This document shows, piece after piece, positions 1-8,000 of a stretch of DNA of 54,370 nt. The translations under genes were made by a program, and so were the position numbers. Location: NCBI GenBank assembly GCA_009379955.1, contig WHST01000033.1, forward strand, positions 1 to 54,370, given 5' to 3'. This DNA is from Streptosporangiales bacterium. GTDB taxonomy: Bacteria > Actinomycetota > Actinomycetes > Streptosporangiales > WHST01. Positions within the stretch are counted from its first letter, which is position 1. Each line of letters begins with the position of its first letter. The notes beneath the pieces were generated by a model. The model saw only the letters and a program-made list of their open reading frames with translations. It had not been told where the DNA came from and did no database searches.

Positions 1-2
1 CG

Positions 3-140
3 GCGGGAGACCCGTCGACGGTTGCCGTACTCGACATCGGTGAAACTGGCCTGATCGCTGCGCACACCTCATCATTCCGCGATCCCCAGCACCCAGCCAG
101 ACGGCACCCCGGACGAACCAGAAAATCAGCGCATCCCTAG
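3..140 (+). other. possible 3' end of a CDS cut by the left edge
   Basis: A + strand frame is open from base 3 to a TAG at 138-140, giving 45 residues that include VAVLDIGETGLIAAH. I do not recognise the family. Third-position GC is only about 60 %, clearly lower than in the neighbouring genes, so this is either foreign DNA or non-coding. Its TAG overlaps the stop of the convergent minus-strand gene in a shared CTAG at 137-140. The other two + frames close within the first 60 bases. Confidence 0.22.
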
Positions 141-862
141 GACGCGAGCTCGGTCAGGCGTTGCCGGGACAGGCCGGCGCCGTCCTGCAGGCCGCGGACG
201 ACGTCGACGACCGTGCCGTCGCCGGTGACGAGCACGGCGGACAGTCCGGTCGGCCGGTAGCGCTTGGCCAGGGGATCCTGGGCGCCGTCGAGGACGCGTG
301 GGTAGCGCCCGCCGCGGTCGGCGAGCGCGTCGACCTCGCGGTGGTCGCCGCTGAGGTACACGGCGACGCCCGCCGCGCGTGCGGTCGAGGTGAGGTCGTC
401 GACGCTCGTCGTGCAGCGGCAGTCGGCGGGCACCGCGACGACGACGGCGGTGCGGACCGAGGCCAGGTTGCGGCGCGTGCCGTCGACCGTGACGGTGGTG
501 TCGGGCAACGGCCGGCCGACGCCGGTGCCTCCGGTCGACACCGCGCCGTCGCGCGGGGTGTCGCCGACGCGGGCCGGGTTGGCCGACCGCGGGCCGAGCA
601 GGCTCATCACGCCGCCGAGCACGGCCGTGACGATGAGGGCGATCGCGATGACCGGGGCGAGGACGCCGTACGGGCCGAGCCGGCGGAAGCCGGGGACGTA
701 GCGCTGGAGGCGGTCCTGGCGGCGTTGCCTACGTATCTCGCGGCGGTACGCCTGGACCTCGCGGTCGAGCTCACGCAGGTCGTCCGGGACGACGACGTCG
801 ACATCGGGCAGACCGTCGTCGTTCCACTCGGACCCACGCCCGAGATCCTCACCGGTCGCCAT
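137..862 (-). CDS. membrane-anchored thioredoxin-like protein with CxC motif, function unknown
   Basis: This is a 241-residue protein starting at the ATG at 862. Longer in-frame starts exist, but the sequence before this Met is low-complexity Arg/Pro-rich. The order is an acidic N-terminus, a basic helix rich in Arg and Gln (about 35-60), one membrane segment (about 66-90), then an extracytoplasmic domain. That domain has the strand pattern of a thioredoxin-like fold, with C148-R-C150 after a VVVAVPAD strand. I infer a membrane-tethered, outward-facing redox or thioredoxin-like domain. CxC replaces the usual CxxC, so disulfide chemistry is unproven. It diverges from carD and shares the 863-1069 intergenic region with it. 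Confidence 0.7.
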   Translation of the reverse strand: MATGEDLGRGSEWNDDGLPDVDVVVPDDLRELDREVQAYRREIRRQRRQDRLQRYVPGFRRLGPYGVLAPVIAIALIVTAVLGGVMSLLGPRSANPARVGDTPRDGAVSTGGTGVGRPLPDTTVTVDGTRRNLASVRTAVVVAVPADCRCTTSVDDLTSTARAAGVAVYLSGDHREVDALADRGGRYPRVLDGAQDPLAKRYRPTGLSAVLVTGDGTVVDVVRGLQDGAGLSRQRLTELAS

Positions 863-1035
863 CGTCCCAGTATGCGCCGTCCGATCCGGGCCCGCACGGC
901 CGGACCCCGCGGGCGGACGGACGGTCGCCGCCGTGGAAGTGGAACCGCGCGCGTGCCATGTGACGCGCTGTTTGTCAAGGCGGCAAACCCGCTCTGACCT
1001 GCGGAAACGCAACGAGTACGCGATCCGCGCCGTGG

Positions 1036-1060
1036 TAGTATTAGAGGCAGCGGAAGGGGA
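1036..1060 (+). promoter_or_regulatory. carD -10 element and ribosome binding site
   Basis: TAGTAT at 1036-1041 fits a -10 element. GGAAGGGGA at 1052-1060 is a strong ribosome binding site nine bases before the carD ATG at 1070. No convincing -35 lies 16-18 bp upstream. The implied 5' UTR is only about 20-25 nt. The -10 assignment is by eye. Confidence 0.45.
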
Positions 1061-1069
1061 ACTTCACAC

Positions 1070-1552
1070 ATGACGTTCAAGGTTGGCGATACCGTCGTCT
1101 ACCCCCATCACGGGGCTGCCCTCATCGAATCCATCGAGAACCGCGTCGTCGCCGGCGAGAACAAGGACTACCTCGTCCTGAAGATCACGCAAGGTGACCT
1201 GACGGTCATGGTTCCTGCCGACAACGCGGAGATCGTGGGCGTTCGCGACGTCGTGGGCCGGGACGGGCTGGAGAAGGTGTTCGACGTGCTGCGCGCGCCG
1301 CACACCGAGGAGCCGACGAACTGGTCCCGCAGATACAAGGCCAACCTGGAGAAGCTCGCCTCCGGTGACGTCAACAAGGTCGCCGAGGTCGTCCGCGACC
1401 TCTGGCGCCGCGACCGGGAGCGCGGTCTCTCCGCCGGAGAGAAGCGCATGCTCGCCAAGGCCAGGCAGATCCTCGTGAGCGAGCTCGCCCTCGCCGAGAA
1501 CACCAACGAGGACAAGGCCGAGGCCCTGCTCGACGAGGTACTCGCTTCCTGA
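1070..1552 (+). CDS. carD: CarD family RNA polymerase-binding transcription regulator
   Basis: This 160-residue protein has the usual CarD length. The N-terminal RNA-polymerase-interacting domain (about 1-60) starts [15 protein letters not shown]. The C-terminal helical DNA-binding domain contains the [13 protein letters not shown] and [15 protein letters not shown] segments, whose Trp contacts the promoter bubble edge in studied homologues. CarD stabilises open complexes at many promoters, including those of rRNA and growth genes. It is followed by ispD and ispF in the order conserved in actinobacteria. The strong ribosome binding site fixes the ATG. Confidence 0.97.
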   Translation: MTFKVGDTVVYPHHGAALIESIENRVVAGENKDYLVLKITQGDLTVMVPADNAEIVGVRDVVGRDGLEKVFDVLRAPHTEEPTNWSRRYKANLEKLASGDVNKVAEVVRDLWRRDRERGLSAGEKRMLAKARQILVSELALAENTNEDKAEALLDEVLAS

Positions 1553-1568
1553 TCAGGTCCACCGTCGT

Positions 1569-1593
1569 GATCCCGCCCGCTAGCGGCGGGATC
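1569..1593 (+). terminator. hairpin between carD and ispD, ending two bases before the ispD start
   Basis: GATCCCG (1569-1575) pairs with CGGGATC (1587-1593). Inside it CCGCT (1577-1581) pairs with AGCGG (1582-1586), leaving one bulged C. The result is about 12 paired positions with almost no loop. No U-tract follows. The hairpin sits where a ribosome binding site for ispD should be, so it may be a weak terminator, an attenuator or a translational control element. Confidence 0.6.
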
Positions 1594-1595
1594 TC

Positions 1596-2297
1596 GTGAC
1601 TGTCGCCGCCATCGTCCCGGCCGCCGGCCGGGGCGAGCGGCTGGGTCCCGGTGCCCCCAAGGCGTTGCGGACCATCGCCGGCGTCCCGATGCTCGTCCAC
1701 GCCGTACGGTCGCTCGCCGCCGCCCGACTGGTCGACACCGTCGTGGTCGCCGCACCGCTCGACGAGGTCGCCGCCGTCCGGTCGATGCTCGCCGGACACG
1801 AGTTCGCCGCCGACGTCGACGTCATCGCGGGCGGCGACACCCGGCAGGACTCCGTCCGGCTCGCACTGCGGGCCCTCGCCGGTGACGTCGATACCGTGCT
1901 CGTCCACGACGCCGCGCGCCCGCTCGCGCCCCCCGAGCTCGCCGACTCCGTGGTCCGCACGATCCGCACCGGGGCCGAGGCGGTGGTCCCGTCCGCGCCG
2001 GTGGTCGACACCGTGAAGGAGGTCGACCTCGCCGGACGCGTCGTCCGTACCATCGACCGCACCCAGCTGCGTGCCGCGCAGACACCCCAGGGCTTCCGCC
2101 GCGACGTGCTCGAACGCGCCCACGAGGCGGCCGACGCGTCCGCGCCCGCCACCGACGACGCCGGGCTCGTCGAGCGGCTCGGCCGTCCGGTCGTCGTCAT
2201 CCCGGGCGCCGAGGAGGCGTTCAAGGTGACCAGTCCGGTCGACCTGGTCCTCGCCGAGGTCGTCCTCACCAGGCAGCGCAGCGCCCATGGCCGCTGA
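1596..2297 (+). CDS. ispD: 2-C-methyl-D-erythritol 4-phosphate cytidylyltransferase
   Basis: This is 233 residues from a GTG start. IspD transfers CMP from CTP to methylerythritol 4-phosphate, the third step of the MEP isoprenoid pathway, in the cytosol. The N-terminal nucleotide-binding loop [14 protein letters not shown] and the PKAL segment are intact, as are VHDAARPL, the [12 protein letters not shown] stretch and the late [12 protein letters not shown] motif. No Shine-Dalgarno is visible before the GTG; a hairpin occupies that position. The 3' end overlaps ispF by 11 bp, indicating translational coupling. Confidence 0.96.
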   Translation: MTVAAIVPAAGRGERLGPGAPKALRTIAGVPMLVHAVRSLAAARLVDTVVVAAPLDEVAAVRSMLAGHEFAADVDVIAGGDTRQDSVRLALRALAGDVDTVLVHDAARPLAPPELADSVVRTIRTGAEAVVPSAPVVDTVKEVDLAGRVVRTIDRTQLRAAQTPQGFRRDVLERAHEAADASAPATDDAGLVERLGRPVVVIPGAEEAFKVTSPVDLVLAEVVLTRQRSAHGR

Positions 2298-2781
2298 CGG
2301 CCCGCCCGTGCCGCGCGTCGGACTCGGTGTCGACGTCCACCCACTGGTGTCCGACAAGCCGCTCTGGCTCGCCGGCCTGCACTGGCCGGACGAACCCCTC
2401 GGGCTGGCCGGCCACTCCGACGGCGACATCGTGGCGCACGCGGCGTGCGACGCCCTGCTCTCCGCGGCCGGGCTCGGTGACCTCGGCACGCAGTACGGCA
2501 CGTCCGACCCGCGCTGGAGCAGCGCGTCCGGCGAGGCGTTCCTCGTCGAGACCGGTCACCGGGTCCGCGACGCCGGCTTCGTGATCGGCAACGTCGCGGT
2601 GCAGCTCGTCGGGGAACGGCCGAAGATCGGTCCGCGCCGCGCGGAGGCGGAGAAGGTCCTCGGCGAGGCGCTCGGCGCGCCCGTCTCGGTCGGCGCGAGC
2701 ACGACGGAGGGCCTCGGCCTTACCGGCCGCGGCGAGGGCCTCGCCGCCCTCGCGACCGCGATCGTCTGGCAGGCGCCGTAG
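2287..2781 (+). CDS. ispF: 2-C-methyl-D-erythritol 2,4-cyclodiphosphate synthase
   Basis: This is 164 residues, normal for IspF. The enzyme cyclises CDP-methylerythritol 2-phosphate to methylerythritol cyclodiphosphate with release of CMP, as a trimer using zinc and magnesium. The metal motif GVDVHPL (Asp and His), the [26 protein letters not shown] block and the C-terminal [13 protein letters not shown] segment are all present. It overlaps the end of ispD by 11 bp. In many actinobacteria cysS follows directly; here a double-hairpin repeat and the convergent flavoprotein gene follow instead. Confidence 0.97.
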   Translation: MAADGPPVPRVGLGVDVHPLVSDKPLWLAGLHWPDEPLGLAGHSDGDIVAHAACDALLSAAGLGDLGTQYGTSDPRWSSASGEAFLVETGHRVRDAGFVIGNVAVQLVGERPKIGPRRAEAEKVLGEALGAPVSVGASTTEGLGLTGRGEGLAALATAIVWQAP

Positions 2782-2799
2782 CGCCGGGGTCCCGGCACC

Positions 2800-2875
2800 G
2801 TTGATCACGGTGACGTGATCAACGTGGACTTCACCCAGCGCCGGGACGAGGTGAAGTCCACCTCGGTGAGGTGAA
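2800..2875 (+). repeat. double-hairpin repeat, family A, copy 1
   Basis: First hairpin: GTTGATCACG (2800-2809), loop GTGA, CGTGATCAAC (2814-2823), a perfect 10 bp stem. Second hairpin: GTGGACTTCACC (2824-2835), loop of 14, GGTGAAGTCCAC (2850-2861), a perfect 12 bp stem. A further GGTGAGGTGAAG tail follows. A second copy lies at 41767-41840 in the same orientation, with changes that keep the stems paired. It lies between convergent genes and could end transcription in both directions. Confidence 0.8.
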
Positions 2876-2897
2876 GCACCGCCGACCTGCCCAGTCG

Positions 2898-4271
2898 TCA
2901 GGACGACGCGACGATGTCGGCGGCCTTGCGGGCGGCGATGAGCACCGGGTCCCACACCGGCGAGAACGGCGGGGCGTACGACAGGTCGACCATGGACAGC
3001 TCACCGACGGTCATCTCGTTCCAGAGTGCGAGCGCGCAGGTGTCGATGCGCTTGGCCGCACCCTCGCGGCCGACGATCTGCACGCCGAGCAGCCGCCCGC
3101 TGCCGATCTCGGCGAGCACCTTGACGGTGATCGGCCGGGCGCCGGGGAAGTAGCCGGCCCTCGTCGTGGAGTCGACCTTGGCCACGACGTACTCGAAGCC
3201 GGCGGCCGTCGCGTCCTTCTCGCGGAGTCCGGTACGCCCGATCTCCAGGTCGCAGACCTTGCTCACCGCCGTGCGCACGATGCCGGGGAAGGTCGCGTAC
3301 CCACCGCCGATGTTCGTGCCGGCGACCCTGCCCTGCTTGTTGGCGTGGGTGCCGAGCGGGACGTGGGTCCACGACTGCGACACCCGGTCGAACGACTCGA
3401 CGCAGTCGCCCGCCGCCCAGATGTCGTCCTGACCGGCGACCGTCATCCGCAGGTCGGTGCGGATCGCGCCGCTGTCGCCGAGACGCAGCCCGGCGTCTCG
3501 CGCGAGCGCGGTGGCCGGTCGTACGCCGGTGCCGAGCACGACGAGGTCGGCGGGGTACGTCGTGCCGCCCGCCACGACCGCGCTCACCCAGCCGCCGGCG
3601 GTCTCGATCCCCTCGACCGCGGTGTCGGTGACGACGTCGATGCCGAGGCCCGTCATGGCGTCGCGGAGCTGGGCGCCCATGTCGGGGTCGAGCGTCGTCA
3701 TCGGCTGTGGCGCCCGGTCGACGAGCGTCACGTCGAGGCCGTGCCGCAGCATCGCCTCGGCCATCTCCACGCCGATGTAGCCCCCGCCGATCACCACCGC
3801 GCGTCGCGGCGCGCGGTCGTCAAGGGCCGCGAGCAGCGCGTACCCGTCGTCGAGCGTCTGCACGCCGAAGACCCCGTCGGAGTCGACGCCGGGAACGGGT
3901 GGCCGCGCGGGTGCCGCGCCTGTCGCGACGACGAGCTTGTCGAACGGCTCCGTGTACTCGCGTCCTTCCGCCTGGTCGTAGGCCGTGACCTCGCGGCGGT
4001 CGACGTCGATGCCGGTGACCTCGGTGCGCAGCCGGACGTCGATGCCGCGCCTGCGGTGCTCGTCGGGAGAGCGCGCCACCAGGTCGTCGGGCTCGCCCAC
4101 GTCGCCCGCCACCCAGTACGGGATGCCGCACGCGGAGTACGACGTGAACGCACCCCGCTCGAACGCCACCACCTCGAGCTCGTCGCCGGCCAGTCGGTGC
4201 GCCTGGCTGGCGGCGGTCATGCCACCCGCGTCGCCGCCGACGACGACGAGCCGTGTACGCGTCGCTGCCAT
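2898..4271 (-). CDS. FAD/NAD(P)-dependent oxidoreductase, CoA-disulfide reductase / NADH oxidase type
   Basis: This is 457 residues from the ATG at 4271. An FAD-binding dinucleotide motif VVVGGDAGGMTAAS (about 9-22) comes first. Then the single redox Cys sits in SACGIPYW (C48), as in CoA-disulfide reductases and NADH oxidases. A second nucleotide-binding motif is VVIGGGYIGVEMAE, and the FAD-contacting DDIWAAGDC motif precedes the dimerisation domain. The family reduces CoA disulfide, oxygen, polysulfide or peroxide with NAD(P)H; the substrate cannot be chosen here. It is transcribed convergently with ispF and divergently from the AAA ATPase gene. The frame continues open upstream of 4271 without family similarity. 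Confidence 0.9.
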   Translation of the reverse strand: MAATRTRLVVVGGDAGGMTAASQAHRLAGDELEVVAFERGAFTSYSACGIPYWVAGDVGEPDDLVARSPDEHRRRGIDVRLRTEVTGIDVDRREVTAYDQAEGREYTEPFDKLVVATGAAPARPPVPGVDSDGVFGVQTLDDGYALLAALDDRAPRRAVVIGGGYIGVEMAEAMLRHGLDVTLVDRAPQPMTTLDPDMGAQLRDAMTGLGIDVVTDTAVEGIETAGGWVSAVVAGGTTYPADLVVLGTGVRPATALARDAGLRLGDSGAIRTDLRMTVAGQDDIWAAGDCVESFDRVSQSWTHVPLGTHANKQGRVAGTNIGGGYATFPGIVRTAVSKVCDLEIGRTGLREKDATAAGFEYVVAKVDSTTRAGYFPGARPITVKVLAEIGSGRLLGVQIVGREGAAKRIDTCALALWNEMTVGELSMVDLSYAPPFSPVWDPVLIAARKAADIVASS

Positions 4272-4422
4272 ACGGTGATGATCGCACCCGGGCCGTCCCT
4301 GATTCGCCCGCCCGGTCCACGTCTCTGGTTCACTGGCAGACTGGTGGAGGAAACCTTCCGTCCACGGCGGTCGTCGTACCCCGCGCTCCGGTACCGACAC
4401 CCACGACACAGAGGGATGTTCC

Positions 4423-5718
4423 ATGCCCGACGCGGACTCGCCGCTCATCGCCAGCTTGCGCGCAGCCGTCACCGCCGCACCGGACGACGTGCCGTTGCGT
4501 GTCCACCTCGCCGAGCTGCTGCTCGCCGCGGGTGACCAGCAGGGAGCCATCGAGCACGCGGCCGCGGCGTTGCAGCGCGACCCCGGCTCCGACCAGGCGC
4601 GCGCCCTGATGACGCGGGCGATGGCCGATCCGGCGTCCTCCTCGTCCGCTCCGTCCCCGGCCCAGGGGGAGCCCCGGCAGCCCACGTCCGGCGACACCGA
4701 GGACGGGACCGAGGCGCAGACCGAGCAGCCATCCCGGCAGGACGGCGAGTTCGACTGGGGCAGGCTCGAGGACGAGTTCCGCGGCGTGGTGCAGCCGATG
4801 TACGTCGACGAGCAGGGCAACGAGGTGCCCGACGTCTCGGCGTTCGAGGTCGAGCAGGCGGGCATCCGCCTCGCCGACGTCGGCGGCCTGCAGGACGTCA
4901 AGGACCGGCTCGAGGCGTCTTTCCTCGCCCCGATGCGCAACCCGGAGCTGCGCAAGCTCTACGGTAAGCAGCTGCGCGGCGGCCTGCTCCTCTACGGGCC
5001 GCCCGGCTGCGGCAAGACGTTCATCGCGAGGGCCGTCGCCGGCGAGATGGGCGCGCAGTTCATCTCGGTCTCCATCACCGACGTCCTCGAGATGTGGATC
5101 GGGTCGAGCGAGAAGAACCTGCACGAGCTGTTCGAGACCGCCAGGCGCAATACGCCGTGCGTGGTGTTCCTCGACGAGCTCGACGCGATTGGCCAGAAGC
5201 GCAGCCACACCCGGTCGTCCGGCATGCGGACGACGGTCAACCAGCTGCTCACCGAGCTCGACGGCGTCGCCAACAACAACGACGGCGTCTTCGTTCTCGG
5301 CGCGACCAACGCCCCGTGGGACGTCGACCCCGCGCTGCGCCGGCCGGGCCGGTTCGACCGCGTGGTCCTCGTGCTCCCGCCGGACGAGGACGCGCGCGAG
5401 GCGATCGTGAAGTACCACCTGCGGGGCCGCCCGATCGCCGGCGTCGACGCGCGCAGGATCGCCAAGGCGACCGACGGGTACTCCGGCGCCGATCTCGCGC
5501 ACCTGTGCGACACCGCGGCCGAGCGCGCGCTGCTCGACGCCGTCCGCTCCGGTGAGGCACGGATGGTCGAGATGCGCGACTTCGACGGCGCGCTGCCGGA
5601 GGTCAGGCCGTCGATCGGTCCGTGGCTCGACGTCGCGAAGAACGTCGCCCTGTTCGCGAACGAGGGCGGCGCGTACAACGAGCTGCTGCGTTACCTGAAG
5701 AAGCGAAAGCTGGCATGA
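4423..5718 (+). CDS. AAA family ATPase (CDC48/ClpX-like P-loop ATPase) with TPR-like N-terminus
   Basis: This is 431 residues. Residues 1-65 look like a short TPR/helical module, followed by an acidic, Ser/Pro-rich linker (about 70-110). The AAA core has Walker A GPPGCGKT (192-199), Walker B VVFLDE (247-252), sensor 1 GATN, and arginine fingers in RRPGRFDR (R307, R310). The sensor-2 region contains GYSGADLAHLCD, as in CDC48/FtsH-type modules. No protease domain is present, so I infer a remodelling or unfoldase role. GAGGGA six bases before the ATG supports the start. It overlaps the TPR membrane protein by ATGA, which suggests one complex. Confidence 0.88.
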   Translation: MPDADSPLIASLRAAVTAAPDDVPLRVHLAELLLAAGDQQGAIEHAAAALQRDPGSDQARALMTRAMADPASSSSAPSPAQGEPRQPTSGDTEDGTEAQTEQPSRQDGEFDWGRLEDEFRGVVQPMYVDEQGNEVPDVSAFEVEQAGIRLADVGGLQDVKDRLEASFLAPMRNPELRKLYGKQLRGGLLLYGPPGCGKTFIARAVAGEMGAQFISVSITDVLEMWIGSSEKNLHELFETARRNTPCVVFLDELDAIGQKRSHTRSSGMRTTVNQLLTELDGVANNNDGVFVLGATNAPWDVDPALRRPGRFDRVVLVLPPDEDAREAIVKYHLRGRPIAGVDARRIAKATDGYSGADLAHLCDTAAERALLDAVRSGEARMVEMRDFDGALPEVRPSIGPWLDVAKNVALFANEGGAYNELLRYLKKRKLA

Positions 5719-6791
5719 GCGCTGAGCCGACGGGACTCGACCCCGAGGTCGTACGCGCCCGCGTCCTGATCGACGCCGGTCGCTGCGACGAGGCGCGCGT
5801 CCTGCTGCAGACCTCGCTCGCCCGCGAACCCGACGACGGCGGGCTGTGGTGCCTCCTCGCCTTGTGCATGGTCAGGCTCGACCAGCCCGGGGAGGCCATC
5901 TCGGCGGCCCGCCGCGCCGCCGCGCTCGAGCCGGCCGAGGAGTGGCCGCACCGGCTCGCGAGCATCGCGTACTGCGCGCAGCGCGACTACGCCAACGCCA
6001 CCGCCGCCGCCCGCGAGGCCGTACGACGCGAGCCGAGTCTGTGGCAGACGCACGCGCAGCTGGCCCTGGCCACTCACGAGCTGAAGGACCGCGCGTCGCT
6101 CGACGAGGCCTGGCAGGCGGCGTCGTACGCGACGTCGCTGGCGCCCAACGAGGCCGAGAGCCACTTCGTGATGGGTGTCGTGGCGCAGGAGAGGGGCCAG
6201 AACGCCATCGCCGAGAGCGCGTACCACAAGGTGCTCTCCCTCGACCCGAACCACGCGGCCGCGATGAACAACCTCGGCCTCGTCCAGCTGCGCCGCGGCA
6301 AGATCCACGAGGCGACCGAGGGCTTCACCTCGTCGCTGCGCAGCGACCCGCGGCTCGACGTCGCGCGTGCCAACGTCGAGTCGGTCGGCTGGCGGTTGAT
6401 GACGTTCGCGTACTACATCGCGTTCGGCGGCTTCTGGATCCTGCGCATCCTCGTCACCACGTACGCCGATCAGGGAGCGCTCGGCTACGGGCTCCGTGCT
6501 GCCGTCGGTGCCGCCCTGCTCGCGGTCTGGGTCGTGCTCGGCGTGAAGATGATCGGCGGGCTGCCCGCCACCGCCCGCGGGTACCTGTTCTCGCTGCCGC
6601 GGCGCAACCTCGGCTTCGCGCTGATGTCCCTCGGGGTCAGCGTGTGCGTACTCGGTTCGATGTTCGGCGCGTTCGCACCCGCGTCGCTCGCGATGTACGG
6701 CCTCTACGTCGCCATCGTCGCCATCTTCGTCAGCTTCGTCACCTCCTGGGTGGTGACGATCCGCGCCTGGCGCGCCCGCAAGTCCCGCTGA
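5715..6791 (+). CDS. TPR-repeat protein with C-terminal membrane domain
   Basis: This is 358 residues starting in the ATGA overlap with the AAA gene. About five to six tetratricopeptide-like helical pairs fill residues 8-215, with the NHAAAMNNLGLVQLRRGKIHE repeat the clearest. About four hydrophobic membrane segments follow (roughly 230-250, 262-285, 302-322, 330-352), ending in a basic tail. The layout fits a membrane scaffold that presents a cytosolic protein-binding TPR platform to the co-encoded ATPase. No enzymatic motif is seen. The pairing is inferred from overlap and shared TPR character. Confidence 0.8.
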   Translation: MSAEPTGLDPEVVRARVLIDAGRCDEARVLLQTSLAREPDDGGLWCLLALCMVRLDQPGEAISAARRAAALEPAEEWPHRLASIAYCAQRDYANATAAAREAVRREPSLWQTHAQLALATHELKDRASLDEAWQAASYATSLAPNEAESHFVMGVVAQERGQNAIAESAYHKVLSLDPNHAAAMNNLGLVQLRRGKIHEATEGFTSSLRSDPRLDVARANVESVGWRLMTFAYYIAFGGFWILRILVTTYADQGALGYGLRAAVGAALLAVWVVLGVKMIGGLPATARGYLFSLPRRNLGFALMSLGVSVCVLGSMFGAFAPASLAMYGLYVAIVAIFVSFVTSWVVTIRAWRARKSR

Positions 6792-6800
6792 CGGCTCACC

Positions 6801-8000
6801 TCAGGGGATGATGAGGTTGACGTCGCCGAACTCGTGCCACAGGTAGCGCTCGGCCAGGGCGGCGCTGTAGGTGCGGCGCAGCACGCCGCGGCCGGCGACG
6901 GCCTCGAGCATCAGCAGGTGGGAGGCCCGCGGCTCGTGCAGGCCGGTGAGCAGGCCGTCGACCGCCCGCACGCCGCGGTCGGGGGTCACCACCAGGTCGG
7001 TCCAGCCCGAGCCGGGGGTGACCCGGCCGTACGTGTCCGTCACAGTCTCCAGCGCCCGGACGACGGTGGTGCCGACGGCGACGACGCGGGCGCCGGACGC
7101 CCTGGCCGACGCGACGACGCGCGCCGTCGAGGCGGGGACGGAGTACCACTCGGGGTACGGCTTCTCGTGGGCCTCGGGTGAGGCCACGCCGGTGTGCAGG
7201 GTCAACGGCGCGACGACAACGCCGCGCGAGACGAGGCGCGTCACCAGCTCCGCGGTGAACGGGCGCGCCGCACTCGGCATCTCCGCGCTGCCCGGCTCGG
7301 TGGCGAACACCGTCTGGTACGCGTCGAGCGGCCAGTCCCTGCGGACGTAGCCGTACCTGATCGGACGGCCGTGCCCGGCGAGGTAGGCGGTGACGCTCGG
7401 CACGTCGAGCGCACCGACCCAGAGTCGCCCGGGCGAGTACGGCGCGCGGAGCGTCAGGGTGTGCCCGCCGGGCATCGTGATCTCGTCGCCGGCGCGGCCC
7501 GTGTCGTCGCGCTCGCCGCCACGGCGGAGCTCGACGACCCAGTCGCCGCCCGGCTGTTCGGTGGAGAAGTTGACCGAGCGGCCGTCCCCGATGTCGACCG
7601 CCGCCGGCAGCGTGCCGGACACGTTCACCACCAGGACGTCGCCCGGCGCCAGCTGGTCGGGCAGGTCGGCGAACCGGTGGTGGCTCACCGCGCCGGTGCC
7701 GATGCGGCTCACGAGCAGCCGGACGTCGTCGCGTCCGTCGCCACGCGCCTCGGCGGGCTCGTGCGCCTCGAGCTCGGGCGGCAACGTGAAGTCGAGCCGC
7801 TCGCCGGCCGCCGCGGACGACGGGATTGTCGCCGGCGGTCCGGTGTCGGGCACGTCGGGACGGGACAGGAGCGTCGGTCTCAGCAGCCCGCGCCCGCTTC
7901 CTCGCTCGCCTCCGGCAGGTGTCGCGACAACGCACTGCCCGGTCCCGGCCTCCGACGCGACCCCTACCTGCGGCTCCCTCGTCAGCTCCTGCGCTCTCAT
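6801..8000 (-). CDS. QueA-like protein (S-adenosylmethionine:tRNA ribosyltransferase-isomerase family), divergent
   Basis: This is 399 residues; the ATG at 8000 overlaps the stop of the upstream SDR gene. After about 65 extra N-terminal residues it follows QueA from end to end: DFTLPPELEAHEP, LAPGDVLVVN, YQTVFATEPGS, VVAPLTLHTG, VVAVGTTVVRALE, and the C-terminal AERYLWHEFGD. Several blocks that are near-invariant in true QueA differ: NVSGT where NNTRV is usual, MPSAARPF where APTAGLHF is usual, and GLLTGLHEP where ALVTNFHLP is usual. True QueA makes epoxyqueuosine in tRNA. No other queuosine gene is near, so I assign family but not that reaction. Confidence 0.85.
   Translation of the reverse strand: MRAQELTREPQVGVASEAGTGQCVVATPAGGERGSGRGLLRPTLLSRPDVPDTGPPATIPSSAAAGERLDFTLPPELEAHEPAEARGDGRDDVRLLVSRIGTGAVSHHRFADLPDQLAPGDVLVVNVSGTLPAAVDIGDGRSVNFSTEQPGGDWVVELRRGGERDDTGRAGDEITMPGGHTLTLRAPYSPGRLWVGALDVPSVTAYLAGHGRPIRYGYVRRDWPLDAYQTVFATEPGSAEMPSAARPFTAELVTRLVSRGVVVAPLTLHTGVASPEAHEKPYPEWYSVPASTARVVASARASGARVVAVGTTVVRALETVTDTYGRVTPGSGWTDLVVTPDRGVRAVDGLLTGLHEPRASHLLMLEAVAGRGVLRRTYSAALAERYLWHEFGDVNLIIP

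Noticed and set aside
972-977. TTGTCA as the carD -35 element
   Set aside because: It is 58 bp from the TAGTAT -10 candidate, far outside the 16-18 bp spacing.
6801-8000. Queuosine biosynthesis by QueA
   Set aside because: Key motifs differ and no other queuosine gene is in the window; only family membership is supported.
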